From: Bradyrhizobium sp. CER78
Lineage (GTDB): Bacteria; Pseudomonadota; Alphaproteobacteria; Rhizobiales; Xanthobacteraceae
Direction: 5' to 3'
Assembly: GCF_029846235.1 (NCBI RefSeq)
Contig: NZ_JARVWP010000014.1
Span: 45,001-109,000 of the forward strand
DNA length: 64,000 bases
The translations under genes and the position numbers were made by a program. The notes beneath the pieces were generated by a model, which saw nothing but the letters and a program-made list of their open reading frames with translations, was not told the origin of the DNA and did not search any database. Positions 16,223-25,067 of this stretch are shown in pieces. Every line of letters begins with the position of its first letter. The first letter of the stretch is position 1.

Positions 16223-17212
16223 CTATCGCGCGCAGTCGACGATCACGGTGCCGATCTTGTCGCCCTTCTCGACGGCGAGATGGGCGTCGGCGGTCTCGGC
16301 GAGCGCGAATTGCCCGGCGATGTTGTGCACGCGCGTGCCTGACTCCAGCCATTTGGTGATGTCGGCCTGCGCGGCGGCAAGCAGTGGCGGCGGCAGCGCG
16401 AACAGCACGAGCGAGCGCACCGTGATGCACTTCTCCATCAACTCGCGCACCGGCAGCGTGGGCGTGCGGTTGCCGTTGGTGGCGTACACCGCGATCGTCG
16501 AGTTCATCGCCATGAGCTTCAACGTGGTCGCAAGGTTGCCGCCGAAATCGACGTCGATCACGCGATCGACGCCGCGGTTTTCGGTGAAGGCCATCACCTT
16601 GGAGACGACGTCCTCGGTGAGGTAGTTGACGACCATGTCGGCGCCGCCAAGCCGCGCCTCGACGTCCTTGACCTGCGAGCTGACCGTCGCAATCACCCGC
16701 GCGCCGCCCCACTTTGCCAATTGCACGGCATAGTGGCCGACCGCGCCGGCGCCGCCGGTGACCAGCACTGTCTGGCCCGCGACCGGACCGTCGGCAAACA
16801 GCGCGCACCACGCCGTCATGCAGGGGATGCCGAGCGTGGCGCCAGCCGCGAACGACACGTCCTGCGGCAGCGGCGTCACCAGGTAATCGGCAAGCGTGAT
16901 GTACTCGGCCGCGGTGCCGAAGGCGCGGCCGTTGCGCTGGCCGTTGAACAGCCAGACGCGGTCGCCGACGGCAAAGCGCGTGACGCCTTCACCGACCTGG
17001 TCGATGATCCCGGCGCCGTCGCTGTTCGGGATCACGCGTGGAAATTCCATCGCGCGATAGTTGCCGCTGCGGCGGCCGACATCGGCGGGATTGACGCCGG
17101 AGGCCTCAAGGCGAACGCGGACTTCGCCAGGGCCGGCGTCGGGCGTCGGCATCTCGCCGACGGTGAGCACTGTCGGCGCCGCGCCGGTCCGTTCGTACCA
17201 GACAGCCCTCAT
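16223..17212 (-). CDS. Zinc-type alcohol dehydrogenase/NADPH:quinone reductase family protein (MDR)
   Basis: The product has 329 residues starting at the ATG at 17212 (MRAVWYERTG). The medium-chain dehydrogenase fold is clear: a GroES-like N-terminal domain (EASGVNPADVGRRSG), then a Rossmann domain with VLVTGGAGAVGHYAVQLA. The catalytic and structural zinc Cys residues are absent, so it is a quinone oxidoreductase-type NADPH enzyme. Its start overlaps the stop of the SDR gene upstream (ATGA), so the two are translationally coupled and probably act on related carbonyl or enoyl substrates. Confidence 0.87.
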   Translation of the reverse strand: MRAVWYERTGAAPTVLTVGEMPTPDAGPGEVRVRLEASGVNPADVGRRSGNYRAMEFPRVIPNSDGAGIIDQVGEGVTRFAVGDRVWLFNGQRNGRAFGTAAEYITLADYLVTPLPQDVSFAAGATLGIPCMTAWCALFADGPVAGQTVLVTGGAGAVGHYAVQLAKWGGARVIATVSSQVKDVEARLGGADMVVNYLTEDVVSKVMAFTENRGVDRVIDVDFGGNLATTLKLMAMNSTIAVYATNGNRTPTLPVRELMEKCITVRSLVLFALPPPLLAAAQADITKWLESGTRVHNIAGQFALAETADAHLAVEKGDKIGTVIVDCAR

Positions 17213-17991
17213 AACGTGCCCGGGAAGGCGCCGCCGTCGAGCAGGATGTTCTGCCCGGTGATGAAGCCGGCCTTGTCGCCGCACAGGAACGCGCAGGCAT
17301 AGCCGAATTCGTCGGGACGGCCGAAGCGGCCGGCGGGGTTCAGCTTGGCGCGCTCGCTCAAGACCTGGTCGGCGGAGATGCCGCGCTTTTCAGCCTCGGG
17401 CTTTGCGGTGCCGCGCAGACGATCGGTGTCGAACGGGCCCGGCAGCAGGCCGTTGATGGTGACATTGTTGATTACGGTCTTGCGCGACAGGCCGGCGACG
17501 AAGCCGGTGAGGCCGGCGCGCGCGCCGTTGGAGAGGCCGAGAATCTCGATCGGTGCCTTCACCGCCGCCGAGGTGATGTTGACGATGCGACCGAACTTGC
17601 GCGCCATCATGCCGTCGACGGTCGCCTTGATCAACTCGATCGGCGTCAGCATGTTGGCGTCGATCGCCTTGATCCAGTCGTCGCGGGTCCAGTTGCGGAA
17701 ATCGCCGGGCGGCGGGCCGCCGGCATTGTTGATCAGGATATCCGGCTCGGGGCAGGCCTTGAGCACGGCTTCGCGGCCTGCCGGGGTCGTAATGTCGCCG
17801 ACGATCTCGGTGACGGTGATGGACGGATGCGCCTTGCGGATCTCGTCGGCGGTCTGCTTCAACGCCTCGGCGCCGCGCGCCGTCAACGTGACATGCACAC
17901 CCTCATTGGCGAGCGCGATCGCGCAGGCGCGGCCCAGTCCCTTGCTCGATGCGCAGACGATGGCGCGGCGGCCTTTGATTCCAAGATCCAC
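17209..17991 (-). CDS. SDR-family protein with substituted catalytic residues
   Basis: The product has 260 residues from a GTG at 17991, which sits 7 nt after GGAG; an upstream ATG at 18081 lacks a site. The cofactor motif is CASSKGLG and NNAGG is present, but the usual YxxxK is replaced by S-N-G-A-R, so the catalytic Tyr and Lys read as Ser and Arg. The catalytic Ser region (NITSAA) remains. Divergent FabG-like SDRs with this change exist; their reaction is unclear. It forms a two-gene operon with the downstream quinone reductase. Confidence 0.83.
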   Translation of the reverse strand: MDLGIKGRRAIVCASSKGLGRACAIALANEGVHVTLTARGAEALKQTADEIRKAHPSITVTEIVGDITTPAGREAVLKACPEPDILINNAGGPPPGDFRNWTRDDWIKAIDANMLTPIELIKATVDGMMARKFGRIVNITSAAVKAPIEILGLSNGARAGLTGFVAGLSRKTVINNVTINGLLPGPFDTDRLRGTAKPEAEKRGISADQVLSERAKLNPAGRFGRPDEFGYACAFLCGDKAGFITGQNILLDGGAFPGTL

Positions 17992-18142
17992 GTGTTCACT
18001 CCCTGTGATGTCGGGTCGGTTTGTAAAGGTTTGATGGCGGCATTCTAGCCAAGCTCGGCCGCGCCGATAAGGGACGTGCAATGCATAAGTGCATGCCGGG
18101 CAGGAGCGGGCGGGTCAACTCAATTGGCCACATCTCGATCGG

Positions 18143-18658
18143 CTATATGCGCTGCTCCCGCCGCAGCCGCTCGATCGCCATGGTGGCCTCGGGCGGCAAC
18201 GAGCGGAATCCAGCCTGTCCGGCCGCGGAGAACAGCGGCCGCAATTGCGAACCGTTGAGGAATTGCGGCTGCCTGGCCAGCGGCACTAATTGATCGAACA
18301 CCAGCACCAGCGTGGTCACGACGAGCCCGACCCTGACCGCGCCGAGCAGCGCGCCGCCGAGGCGGTCGCCGATCCCGATGTCCGAGCCGATGGTGTCGTC
18401 GAGCATCGTGCGTGCCATCTTTCCGAGGATGACGCCGATCACTAGGAACAGGCCGAACAGCAGCACCCCGTTGGGCGGAAACGGCGAGGATGGCAGCGTC
18501 GCGATGTGGGGCCCGATCATCGCCAGCACCGCGACCGCGAGCGGCATCGCAACGAGATAGGCCAGGATGGTGACCGCGCTGCGCAGCAGGCCGGTCGTGA
18601 AGCCGGTCACGACCGCGAACAACAAGCCGAGAGTCACGGCGGCATCGAAGAGGTTCAT
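18143..18658 (-). CDS. CvpA family membrane protein
   Basis: The product has 171 residues from the ATG at 18658 (MNLFDAAVTL). It has about four hydrophobic segments (residues ~5-25, 30-52, 65-88, 105-125) in the CvpA arrangement, including the GFTTGLLRSAVTI region after the first helix. CvpA proteins are inner-membrane proteins linked to colicin V production in E. coli and to envelope homeostasis elsewhere. It is alone on its strand. Confidence 0.75.
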   Translation of the reverse strand: MNLFDAAVTLGLLFAVVTGFTTGLLRSAVTILAYLVAMPLAVAVLAMIGPHIATLPSSPFPPNGVLLFGLFLVIGVILGKMARTMLDDTIGSDIGIGDRLGGALLGAVRVGLVVTTLVLVFDQLVPLARQPQFLNGSQLRPLFSAAGQAGFRSLPPEATMAIERLRREQRI

Positions 18659-18829
18659 GGGTAAGGATTTCCTGCCCGATCTCCTACGGTCCCCAGGTTG
18701 ATGAAACCGGCTTGCATCAAGGACAATTGTAGCGATCAACTATCCACTTCCGGCAACCTGTCGATATCCGGCCTATTCGATGCCGGTAAAGAAATCATCC
18801 TCGTCAGCGACGCTCGCCATACCACAGGC

Positions 18830-18956
18830 GTCATTCCGGGGCGCGCGTCAGCGCGAGCCCGGAATCTATTGGGCCGCAGGTTCCGTGGATGAATGGATTC
18901 CGGGCTCGCGACTTCGTCGCGCCCTCAGGTGCGCAATTGCGCACCGGGGAATGACG
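18830..18956. repeat. Rhizobial intergenic palindrome, GTCATTCCGGG type
   Basis: GTCATTCCGGGGCGCG and CACCGGGGAATGAC are inverted at the ends, with an internal GGTGCGCAATTGCGCACC palindrome. It ends directly at the stop codon of the GMC oxidoreductase gene. Confidence 0.78.
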
Positions 18957-20564
18957 CTACCCCGCCCGCGCCTCCGCCCTGATCATGTCGGCGGCCTTCT
19001 CGCCGATCATGATGGTCGGCGCGTTGGTGTTGCCGCCGATCAAGGTCGGCATGATCGAGGCATCGACCACGCGCAGGCCTTCGAGCCCGTGCACGCGTAG
19101 CTTCGGATCGACCACCGCGAGCGGATCATTGCTGCCCATCTTGCAGGTGCCGACCGGGTGATAGACGGTGTCGGAGCGCGCCCGCAGGATCTTGCGGATA
19201 TCGTCATCGGTGCGGACATCTGCGGTGAACATGTCCTTCTGCTGCAGCGCGCGCAGCGCTGGCGTGTCGAGCAGCCGCTTGGTCATCTTGAAGCCCGCGA
19301 CCATGGTCTCGACGTCGCTGTCCTCGCCGAAGAAATTCGGATCGATCGCAGGCGCTGCCAGGGGATCTGCGCTGTTCAGCCACACGCAGCCGCGGCTTGC
19401 CGGGCGCAGCAGGCAGACATGGCAGGAGAAGCCGGTGCCCCAGCGCGGCTTGCGGCCGTGGTCTTCCACCATGGCCATGCAGAAATGCAGCTGGATATCG
19501 GGGACGTCGAGGTCAGGCCGCGTCTTCAGGAAGCCGCCGCATTCGGCGACGTTCGAGGTCATCGGGCCGCGCCGCTCGCGCCGATACTGCCCGATACCCT
19601 TGATGATCCGCCCGATGCCGCCCCACGACAGTCCCGAGAAATAAGGTGCGTCGGAGACGAAGCCGAACACGAAATCCGGATGATCCTGCAGGTTCTGTCC
19701 GACACCGGGCAGGTGATGCACGCTGGCGATACCGTGCTTGCCGAGCGCCGCGGCATCGCCGACGCCGGACAGCATCATCAATTGCGGCGACTGGAACGCA
19801 CCGGCCGAGAGGATAACCTCGCGCTTTGCGCGCAGCACCTTCTTCTCCTTGCCCTGCATGTATTCGACGGCGACGGCACGCTTGCCCTCGAAGATGATGC
19901 GGGTCGCCTGCGCCTGCGTCTCGATGCGCAAATTGGGCCGGCGGCCCATGTGAGGATGGATATAGCCGCGCGCGGCGCTCCAGCGTTCTCCGTTCCTCTG
20001 GGTCACCTGGTAGATGCCGAGGCCTTCCTGCTCGGCGCCGTTGAAATCGTCGCGGATCCGGAACTGCGCCTCGCGCGCGCCCTGCAGGAACATCTCCTTG
20101 ACAGGATTGTCGGACTGCAGGCCGGTGACGTTGAGCGGCCCGCCCTTGCCGTGATATTCGCCGTCGAGCTCGGTGTTATGCTCCGAGCGCTTGAAGTAGG
20201 GCAGGACGTCGGCGTAGCTCCAGCCCGGATTGCCGAGCGAAGCCCAGTGGTCGTAGTCGGCGCGATGACCGCGGATATAGACCATGGCGTTGATGGCCGA
20301 GGAGCCGCCGAGGCCCTTGCCGCGCGGCTGATAGCCGATGCGGCCGCTCAGGCCCTTCTGCGGCACGGTGTCGAACGCCCAGTTGTTGAGTTTGCTCGAG
20401 AGCATCAGAATGATGGCGCCGGGCGTGGTCACCACCCAATTGTCGTTCTTGCCGCCGGCATCGAGCACCGCCACCGAGGTCGCCGGATCCTCCGACAGCC
20501 GCCCCGCCACCGCGCAGCCGCCGGAGCCTGCGCCCACCACCACGAAATCGAATGTGTCAGTCAT
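18957..20564 (-). CDS. GMC-family FAD oxidoreductase, choline dehydrogenase-like
   Basis: The product has 535 residues from the ATG at 20564, which follows GAGGGGGAAA. The FAD-binding GAGSGG motif is at residues 12-17. GMC signatures follow: GKGLGGSSAINAM around 80-95, GAFQSPQLMMLSG near 260, and the C-terminal HPVGTCKMG with the catalytic His plus GLRVVDASIMP. GMC enzymes oxidise alcohols to aldehydes. The gene directly upstream on the same strand is an aldehyde dehydrogenase, so a two-step alcohol-to-acid route is likely; the alcohol is unknown. No betB-type betaine aldehyde dehydrogenase is present, so a betaine role is not supported. Confidence 0.88.
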   Translation of the reverse strand: MTDTFDFVVVGAGSGGCAVAGRLSEDPATSVAVLDAGGKNDNWVVTTPGAIILMLSSKLNNWAFDTVPQKGLSGRIGYQPRGKGLGGSSAINAMVYIRGHRADYDHWASLGNPGWSYADVLPYFKRSEHNTELDGEYHGKGGPLNVTGLQSDNPVKEMFLQGAREAQFRIRDDFNGAEQEGLGIYQVTQRNGERWSAARGYIHPHMGRRPNLRIETQAQATRIIFEGKRAVAVEYMQGKEKKVLRAKREVILSAGAFQSPQLMMLSGVGDAAALGKHGIASVHHLPGVGQNLQDHPDFVFGFVSDAPYFSGLSWGGIGRIIKGIGQYRRERRGPMTSNVAECGGFLKTRPDLDVPDIQLHFCMAMVEDHGRKPRWGTGFSCHVCLLRPASRGCVWLNSADPLAAPAIDPNFFGEDSDVETMVAGFKMTKRLLDTPALRALQQKDMFTADVRTDDDIRKILRARSDTVYHPVGTCKMGSNDPLAVVDPKLRVHGLEGLRVVDASIMPTLIGGNTNAPTIMIGEKAADMIRAEARAG

Positions 20565-20583
20565 TTTGTTTCCCCCTCTTATT

Positions 20584-20681
20584 GTCATTCCGGGGCGATG
20601 CGCCAGCATCGAACCCGGAATCTCGAGGCTCCCCGATGCGCAATTGCGCATCTGTGGTTCGCTTCGCGCCCCGGAACGACA
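20584..20681. repeat. Rhizobial intergenic palindrome, GTCATTCCGGG type
   Basis: GTCATTCCGGGGCG on the left is inverted as CGCCCCGGAACGAC on the right, with the internal GATGCGCAATTGCGCATC palindrome as in the copy at 3915-4016. It lies between two genes of one apparent operon. Confidence 0.78.
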
Positions 20682-20687
20682 ACCCGT

Positions 20688-22121
20688 CTACGACAACATC
20701 CGCATCAGCTTCTCCAGCCGCGCGACCTTCGCGCCGTAAGGCGGATAGAGATCGGCGAGCCGGTTGAAGCGCGAGCGGTAGAACACCGGCTTCAGCTTGG
20801 TCAGCGTCTTGAACCCCCATTCGCCGTGATAGGCGCCGCTGCCGGACGCGCCGACGCCGCCCATCGGCTGATAGGCCTGCGCGAAATGGAACAGGCAGTC
20901 ATTGACGGTGACGCCGCCGGACACCGTGCGCGCCAGCACCGTGTCGCGGGCCGCATTGTCGGTGCCGAACCAGTACAGCGCCAGCGGGCGGTCGCGCTTG
21001 TTGATGAAGGCGATCGCCTCCGTTGCGTCGCGCGTGCCCACGACCGGCAGCAGCGGCCCGAAGATCTCCTCCTGCATCACGGTCATCTCGGGCGTCGCGT
21101 CGACGATGACGGTCGGCGGGAATTTGCGAGGCTCCTTCCACTCGGGATCGTTCGGCGCCGCCGGCTGCATGATGGTCGCGCCCTTCGCGGCGGCGTCGGC
21201 GACGAGGCTCTCGAGCCGCGCGTAGTGCCGGTCCGAGACGATCGAGGTGTAGTCGGGATTTTTGGGATCGGTGCCGAACATGTGCTGCATGTGGCCCTGC
21301 AGCCGCATCGCGAACGGCTGCACCGAGGCTTGCGGCAGCAGCACGTAATCGGGCGCGATGCAGGTCTGGCCGGCATTGAGCAGCTTGCCGTAGGCGATAC
21401 GCTGCGCGGCCTCGTCGATGTCGGCGGAGCTGTCGACGATGACGGGCGATTTGCCGCCGAGTTCGAGCGTCACCGGCGTCAGATTGCGGCCGGCGGCCTC
21501 CGCGACCAGCCGGCCGATTCGGGTCGAGCCGGTGAAGATCAGATGATCGAACGGCAGCACGGCAAAGGCCTTCGCGATGTCGTCGTCGATATCGGTGACC
21601 GCGAGCTCGGCGGTGTCGAATTTCTTCGCGATCGCCTCCATCAGCAATTCGGAAAACCGCGGCACCAGCTCGCTCGGCTTGATAATGGCGCTGTTGCCGG
21701 CCGCGATCGCTGCGACCGCGGGCGCCAGCGTCAGCTGCAGCGGATAGTTCCACGGCGCGATGATGCCGACCACGCCGAGCGGCTGCGGGATCAGCCGGTT
21801 TCTGGCCGGCGCGAACTGCACCGTGGTCGGGATCCTCTCGGGCGCCATCCAGCCCTTGAGGTGCTTGGCGGCATGCTTGATCTCGCTGAGCACCAGCATG
21901 GTCTCGGCGATCGCGGTCTCGACGGTGGAGCGGTGGCCGAAATCGGCCGAGATCGCCGCCTCGAATCGCGCCTCGTTCTCGGTCAGCGCGGCGCGCAGGC
22001 GGCGCAGCCGGTCCAGCCGCGCCTGCAAGGTCGGCGCCGGCTCGCTGCGCGACAGCTCGAATTGGCGGTGAAAGACCTCCTCAAGCGCGTACAGCCCCGG
22101 GCTCTTCAATGGCCGGTCCAT
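20688..22121 (-). CDS. Aldehyde dehydrogenase, class 3/coniferyl aldehyde dehydrogenase type
   Basis: The 477-residue protein lacks the extra N-terminal region of class 1/2 enzymes, as class 3 members do. Catalytic Glu lies in LELGGKSP and catalytic Cys in NAGQTCIAPDY. The segment APWNYPLQLTLAP near residue 125 and the C-terminal YGAKVARLEKLMR region match coniferyl aldehyde dehydrogenases (CalB). The ATG follows GAGGGG. It precedes the GMC oxidoreductase on the same strand and probably oxidises the aldehyde that enzyme makes. Substrate range of this class is broad (aromatic and fatty aldehydes). Confidence 0.87.
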   Translation of the reverse strand: MDRPLKSPGLYALEEVFHRQFELSRSEPAPTLQARLDRLRRLRAALTENEARFEAAISADFGHRSTVETAIAETMLVLSEIKHAAKHLKGWMAPERIPTTVQFAPARNRLIPQPLGVVGIIAPWNYPLQLTLAPAVAAIAAGNSAIIKPSELVPRFSELLMEAIAKKFDTAELAVTDIDDDIAKAFAVLPFDHLIFTGSTRIGRLVAEAAGRNLTPVTLELGGKSPVIVDSSADIDEAAQRIAYGKLLNAGQTCIAPDYVLLPQASVQPFAMRLQGHMQHMFGTDPKNPDYTSIVSDRHYARLESLVADAAAKGATIMQPAAPNDPEWKEPRKFPPTVIVDATPEMTVMQEEIFGPLLPVVGTRDATEAIAFINKRDRPLALYWFGTDNAARDTVLARTVSGGVTVNDCLFHFAQAYQPMGGVGASGSGAYHGEWGFKTLTKLKPVFYRSRFNRLADLYPPYGAKVARLEKLMRMLS

Positions 22122-22437
22122 TGGCGTTTCCCCTCGGATGACGTTTCCTTGACGGATTTTGTTGGCGCCAAGCTCCGCTTTTACGTGCGGTCTGGCAAGG
22201 CCCGGTTCCCGGCGGTAAATTTGTCAGGAAAACCGGTGATTTGGACGTCACAAAATCCTCAAAAACCCGCATCCGGGGCTTTCCAAACCGACCTCACGTT
22301 GATACATACGCCCCGCACCCGACGGCTTCGGCCCGGGTCGCCTTCTCAGGAAGCTCTCCGGACGGATCGCTCGGCGCCGTTACAAGCGTTGGCCGACAGG
22401 TTCGGGCACCCTTTCTGCAAGGCATGCAACGGTTTAA
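22122..22437. other. Intergenic region between aldehyde dehydrogenase gene and tRNA
   Basis: It should hold the divergent promoters for the aldehyde dehydrogenase gene (left) and the tRNA (right). I see no repeat or conserved operator. Confidence 0.4.
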
Positions 22438-22514
<77 letters not shown>

Positions 22515-22527
22515 AATTGATACGAAG

Positions 22528-22561
22528 CCCCGGCAATCTTGATTGGTTGCCGGGGTTTTTT
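22528..22561 (+). terminator. Rho-independent terminator of tRNA-fMet
   Basis: A 9-bp stem CCCCGGCAA / TTGCCGGGG with a 10-nt loop is followed by six T residues, 13 nt after the tRNA 3' end. Confidence 0.9.
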
Positions 22562-22584
22562 GCTGCCCGGTCGACCAGGCGGCA

Positions 22585-23499
22585 TCACCGCGGACTCGAC
22601 AACATTCTCCGGAGGATTTCCTCGATCGAATGTGGCGCAATGCCAAGCTCGGCGAATCCTGCCATCCGCGGCGATGACACGGTGTCGATCTGCATAAGCT
22701 CCACCTGACTGCGCGTAAGCGGGAGGCCAGGAAGGATTTCGGAGGCCCATGCCAGCGCGTCCCAAACGGCAAAAGGGACTGGGATCAGGAGAGGCGCGAG
22801 GCCCGCCTGATGCGCGATCGCTCTCAGCAATTGCTCGTAAGAGTAGACGGTTGGGCCACCGAGCTCAAAAACCGCTGGCTGGCGCGCCGCTCGCTCCATG
22901 ATCCGGGCAACCGCTTCCGCAACGTCTTCCACATAGACCGGTTGCAATCTGGTCCGCCCGCGGCCGAACATCGGATAGATTGGAAGCTGACGAAGTAGCT
23001 TGAGGATGGTGCTGAGAAACGCGTCGTCCGGTCCGAATATCACAGCCGGACGGACGAGACACGCACCGGCGAATTCCGCACGGACCGCCTGCTCGCCTTC
23101 GCCGCGCATTCGGATATAGCTGGATGGCGAGGAGGCATCGGCACCGATCCCCGACACCTGAACAAGCCGTTCGACTCCCGCCCGGTGGGCCTGGGCTGCC
23201 AACCGCCGAGCCGACTCGACGTGAACGGAGTAGAAAGTCTCCGGTCCGCGCTCGCGATAGAGGCTGACCGCATTGACGACTCCGTAGATGCCGACCAGCG
23301 CTTTCGCGACGGATCGCTCGTCGTGAATGTCGGCCTCGACGGATTGAAGTCGTGGATTCTCCGGGTCAGGTCGGCCCGGCTCTCCGTCCGGATGCCGTGA
23401 CGCGATCCGGACGGCAAATTCGTGATCGAGCAGATGGCGGACGATCCGGCTGCCGAGAAAGCCGGTTCCACCGAACACGGTGATGCTGCGACCGTTCGT
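22585..23499 (-). CDS. NAD(P)H-binding SDR protein, complex I NDUFA9-like; apparent ACG start
   Basis: The protein is an atypical extended SDR of the NDUFA9/YwnB type, with ITVFGGTGFLG as first strand and nucleotide loop and VQVSGIGAD later. The first in-frame canonical start is a GTG at 23478 that would begin at FGGTG and delete the first beta strand. Seven codons upstream, at 23499, ACG follows AGGAG at 5-nt spacing and reads T-N-G-R-S-I-T-V, the expected N terminus, with an in-frame TGA further up and no ATG, GTG or TTG between. Either ACG initiates or the ATG has mutated; with ACG the product has 304 residues. An upstream perfect hairpin abuts the ribosome binding site. Confidence 0.72.
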   Translation of the reverse strand, partial: TNGRSITVFGGTGFLGSRIVRHLLDHEFAVRIASRHPDGEPGRPDPENPRLQSVEADIHDERSVAKALVGIYGVVNAVSLYRERGPETFYSVHVESARRLAAQAHRAGVERLVQVSGIGADASSPSSYIRMRGEGEQAVRAEFAGACLVRPAVIFGPDDAFLSTILKLLRQLPIYPMFGRGRTRLQPVYVEDVAEAVARIMERAARQPAVFELGGPTVYSYEQLLRAIAHQAGLAPLLIPVPFAVWDALAWASEILPGLPLTRSQVELMQIDTVSSPRMAGFAELGIAPHSIEEILRRMLSSPR

Positions 23500-23511
23500 G
23501 GCTGCTCCTTT

Positions 23512-23638
23512 AAAGCGCGATGAGATTTGGTTGAATCATCATCGCGCTTTAGCATGTTGTTTGAGCATGATCTCCGCGCAAACGCGAAGCGTTTGTCGCG
23601 AGGGAAAACCGCTTCGCACTTTTCCGGATCATGCTTTA
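23512..23638. repeat. Rhizobial intergenic element (GAGCATGATCCGG type) with hairpin
   Basis: Perfect 12-bp arms AAAGCGCGATGA and TCATCGCGCTTT (23512-23523 and 23539-23550) are followed by a block ending TTTTCCGGATCATGCTTTA, typical of repeats in Bradyrhizobium and Rhodopseudomonas. It occupies the whole gap between two same-strand genes. Confidence 0.7.
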
Positions 23639-24532
23639 GCGCTCGCGGCTCCATGGGAAGAGAGAGGCCGGGAAATCTGCCGCGTAGCGGTGACCGATCG
23701 GCGGGCGAGGCTCTTCCTGCGGAGGATTCCGGTCGGGCTCAACCACCTTCCGGTAAAGATGCCAGCTGGCATGACCGAGCACCGGCAGAACGACGCAGAG
23801 ACCGATGAAGAACGGCAGTGAGCCCACTGCCAGCAAGACCGCAACGACCAGTCCCCACACGGCCATCTCAACTGGATTCGTCTTCACCGCGCGTATCGAG
23901 GTGCGGATGGCATCGATCGCTGTCGCGTGCTGGTCCAGCATCAGTGGGAACGAGACAACGCTGATGCACAGGGCTAACACCGCGAACAGGAAACCGACGC
24001 CGCATCCGACGATGATGAGGGTCCACCCCTCGGACGTCGTCAGCACACGCTCCGCGAAATCGGGAATGCTCGCGGCCGGCGCATAGCCGAAGGTTGCGGT
24101 GTAGATCGCGTCCGCGGCGGCGATCCAGACTCCGAACAGAACGAACAGGAGGACGCCAAGTTCGAGCATCGCACCGAACGACGGCGCGCGCAGCACCTGC
24201 ATTGCATCCCAGGCGCCTGGCTCCTCTCCGCGCTCGCGGCGGCGACTCAGTTCGTAGAGGCCGAGTGCGGCGAAGGGACCGATCAGGGTAAAGCCGGCCG
24301 CGAGCGGAAACAGCAGCGGCAGTACCGAGTAGCCAATGACAAGTCTGAACAGGAACAGTCCGAGGACGGGATACATCACGCACAGGACGATGGCGTGGGT
24401 CGGAATGGCCTTGAAGTCTTCCCAGCCCAGGCGCAGCGCGTTGCCCAAGTCGGAAAGGTTGATCTTGCGAACGACATAGACGGTGGAGACACCGAACAAT
24501 TGCAGTTTGGGCCTTGCGAAGACGGTGGTCAT
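23636..24532 (-). CDS. DUF2189 domain-containing membrane protein
   Basis: The product has 298 residues from the ATG at 24532, chosen for the AAGGAGACCGGAG stretch upstream. It has about six transmembrane segments in three pairs, with VRKINLSDLGNALRLGWEDF before the first helix and a polar, Pro-rich C-terminal tail, matching the DUF2189 layout. The family is found near cytochrome oxidase genes in rhizobia, and here it is divergent from the cox operon across 535 bp. Function is unknown; a link with the oxidase is inferred from position only. Confidence 0.8.
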   Translation of the reverse strand: MTTVFARPKLQLFGVSTVYVVRKINLSDLGNALRLGWEDFKAIPTHAIVLCVMYPVLGLFLFRLVIGYSVLPLLFPLAAGFTLIGPFAALGLYELSRRRERGEEPGAWDAMQVLRAPSFGAMLELGVLLFVLFGVWIAAADAIYTATFGYAPAASIPDFAERVLTTSEGWTLIIVGCGVGFLFAVLALCISVVSFPLMLDQHATAIDAIRTSIRAVKTNPVEMAVWGLVVAVLLAVGSLPFFIGLCVVLPVLGHASWHLYRKVVEPDRNPPQEEPRPPIGHRYAADFPASLFPWSRER

Positions 24533-25067
24533 GACTCCGGTCTCCTTGCTCGTGGCCGCAGGTGAACGGAGCGCTTCAAAACACACGCATCCGCCTCATG
24601 CGCGAAAATCGCGACTGAGTCCGGCAAATCAGGTTCAACGAGAAGGAGCTTGCCGGACGACATTCGCCGCAGCCGGTGGAGTCAGGTTAGTCCGATGCAC
24701 GGGAGAAGCAAGGGTACGATGCGGTCCGCGAAATCGTGCCTTCGCATCGGTCGATTTTTGCGACGCACCATCGCCTGGTCGTGCCGAAAGGCGTTCGCCG
24801 ACGTGCAGACGCGTTCGTCCCAGCACGCCGGACAAGGGGGGCAATCTACTCCTCTATTGACGCCGGGCCCGACGGGGACCATCTTAAATGGATGAACGCC
24901 CCCAGCTCCGATGCGATTGCGGTCGTGACGCTGAATCTTTGTCATGTCCGACCGGCAAAATGGGCGAGGCAAGAGGCGCGGTGATGGTGAAAGTAACACC
25001 ATCCCTCTGACGTGAGCTCCGCCCTTTCGTTCGTCTCCGTAGCCTTCAATGGCTGGGAGGATGAAGG
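24533..25067. other. Intergenic region upstream of the cox operon
   Basis: This 535-bp gap should hold divergent promoters for the DUF2189 gene and coxM. A 7-bp inverted repeat (GATGGTG / CACCATC, 24983-25003) is 65 bp before the coxM start. I find no FixK/FNR-type TTGAT-N4-ATCAA box and no convincing gene. Confidence 0.45.

Noticed and set aside
24650..25002. Short frames on both strands in the gap before coxM
   Set aside because: They overlap each other, lack ribosome binding sites and have no family resemblance.
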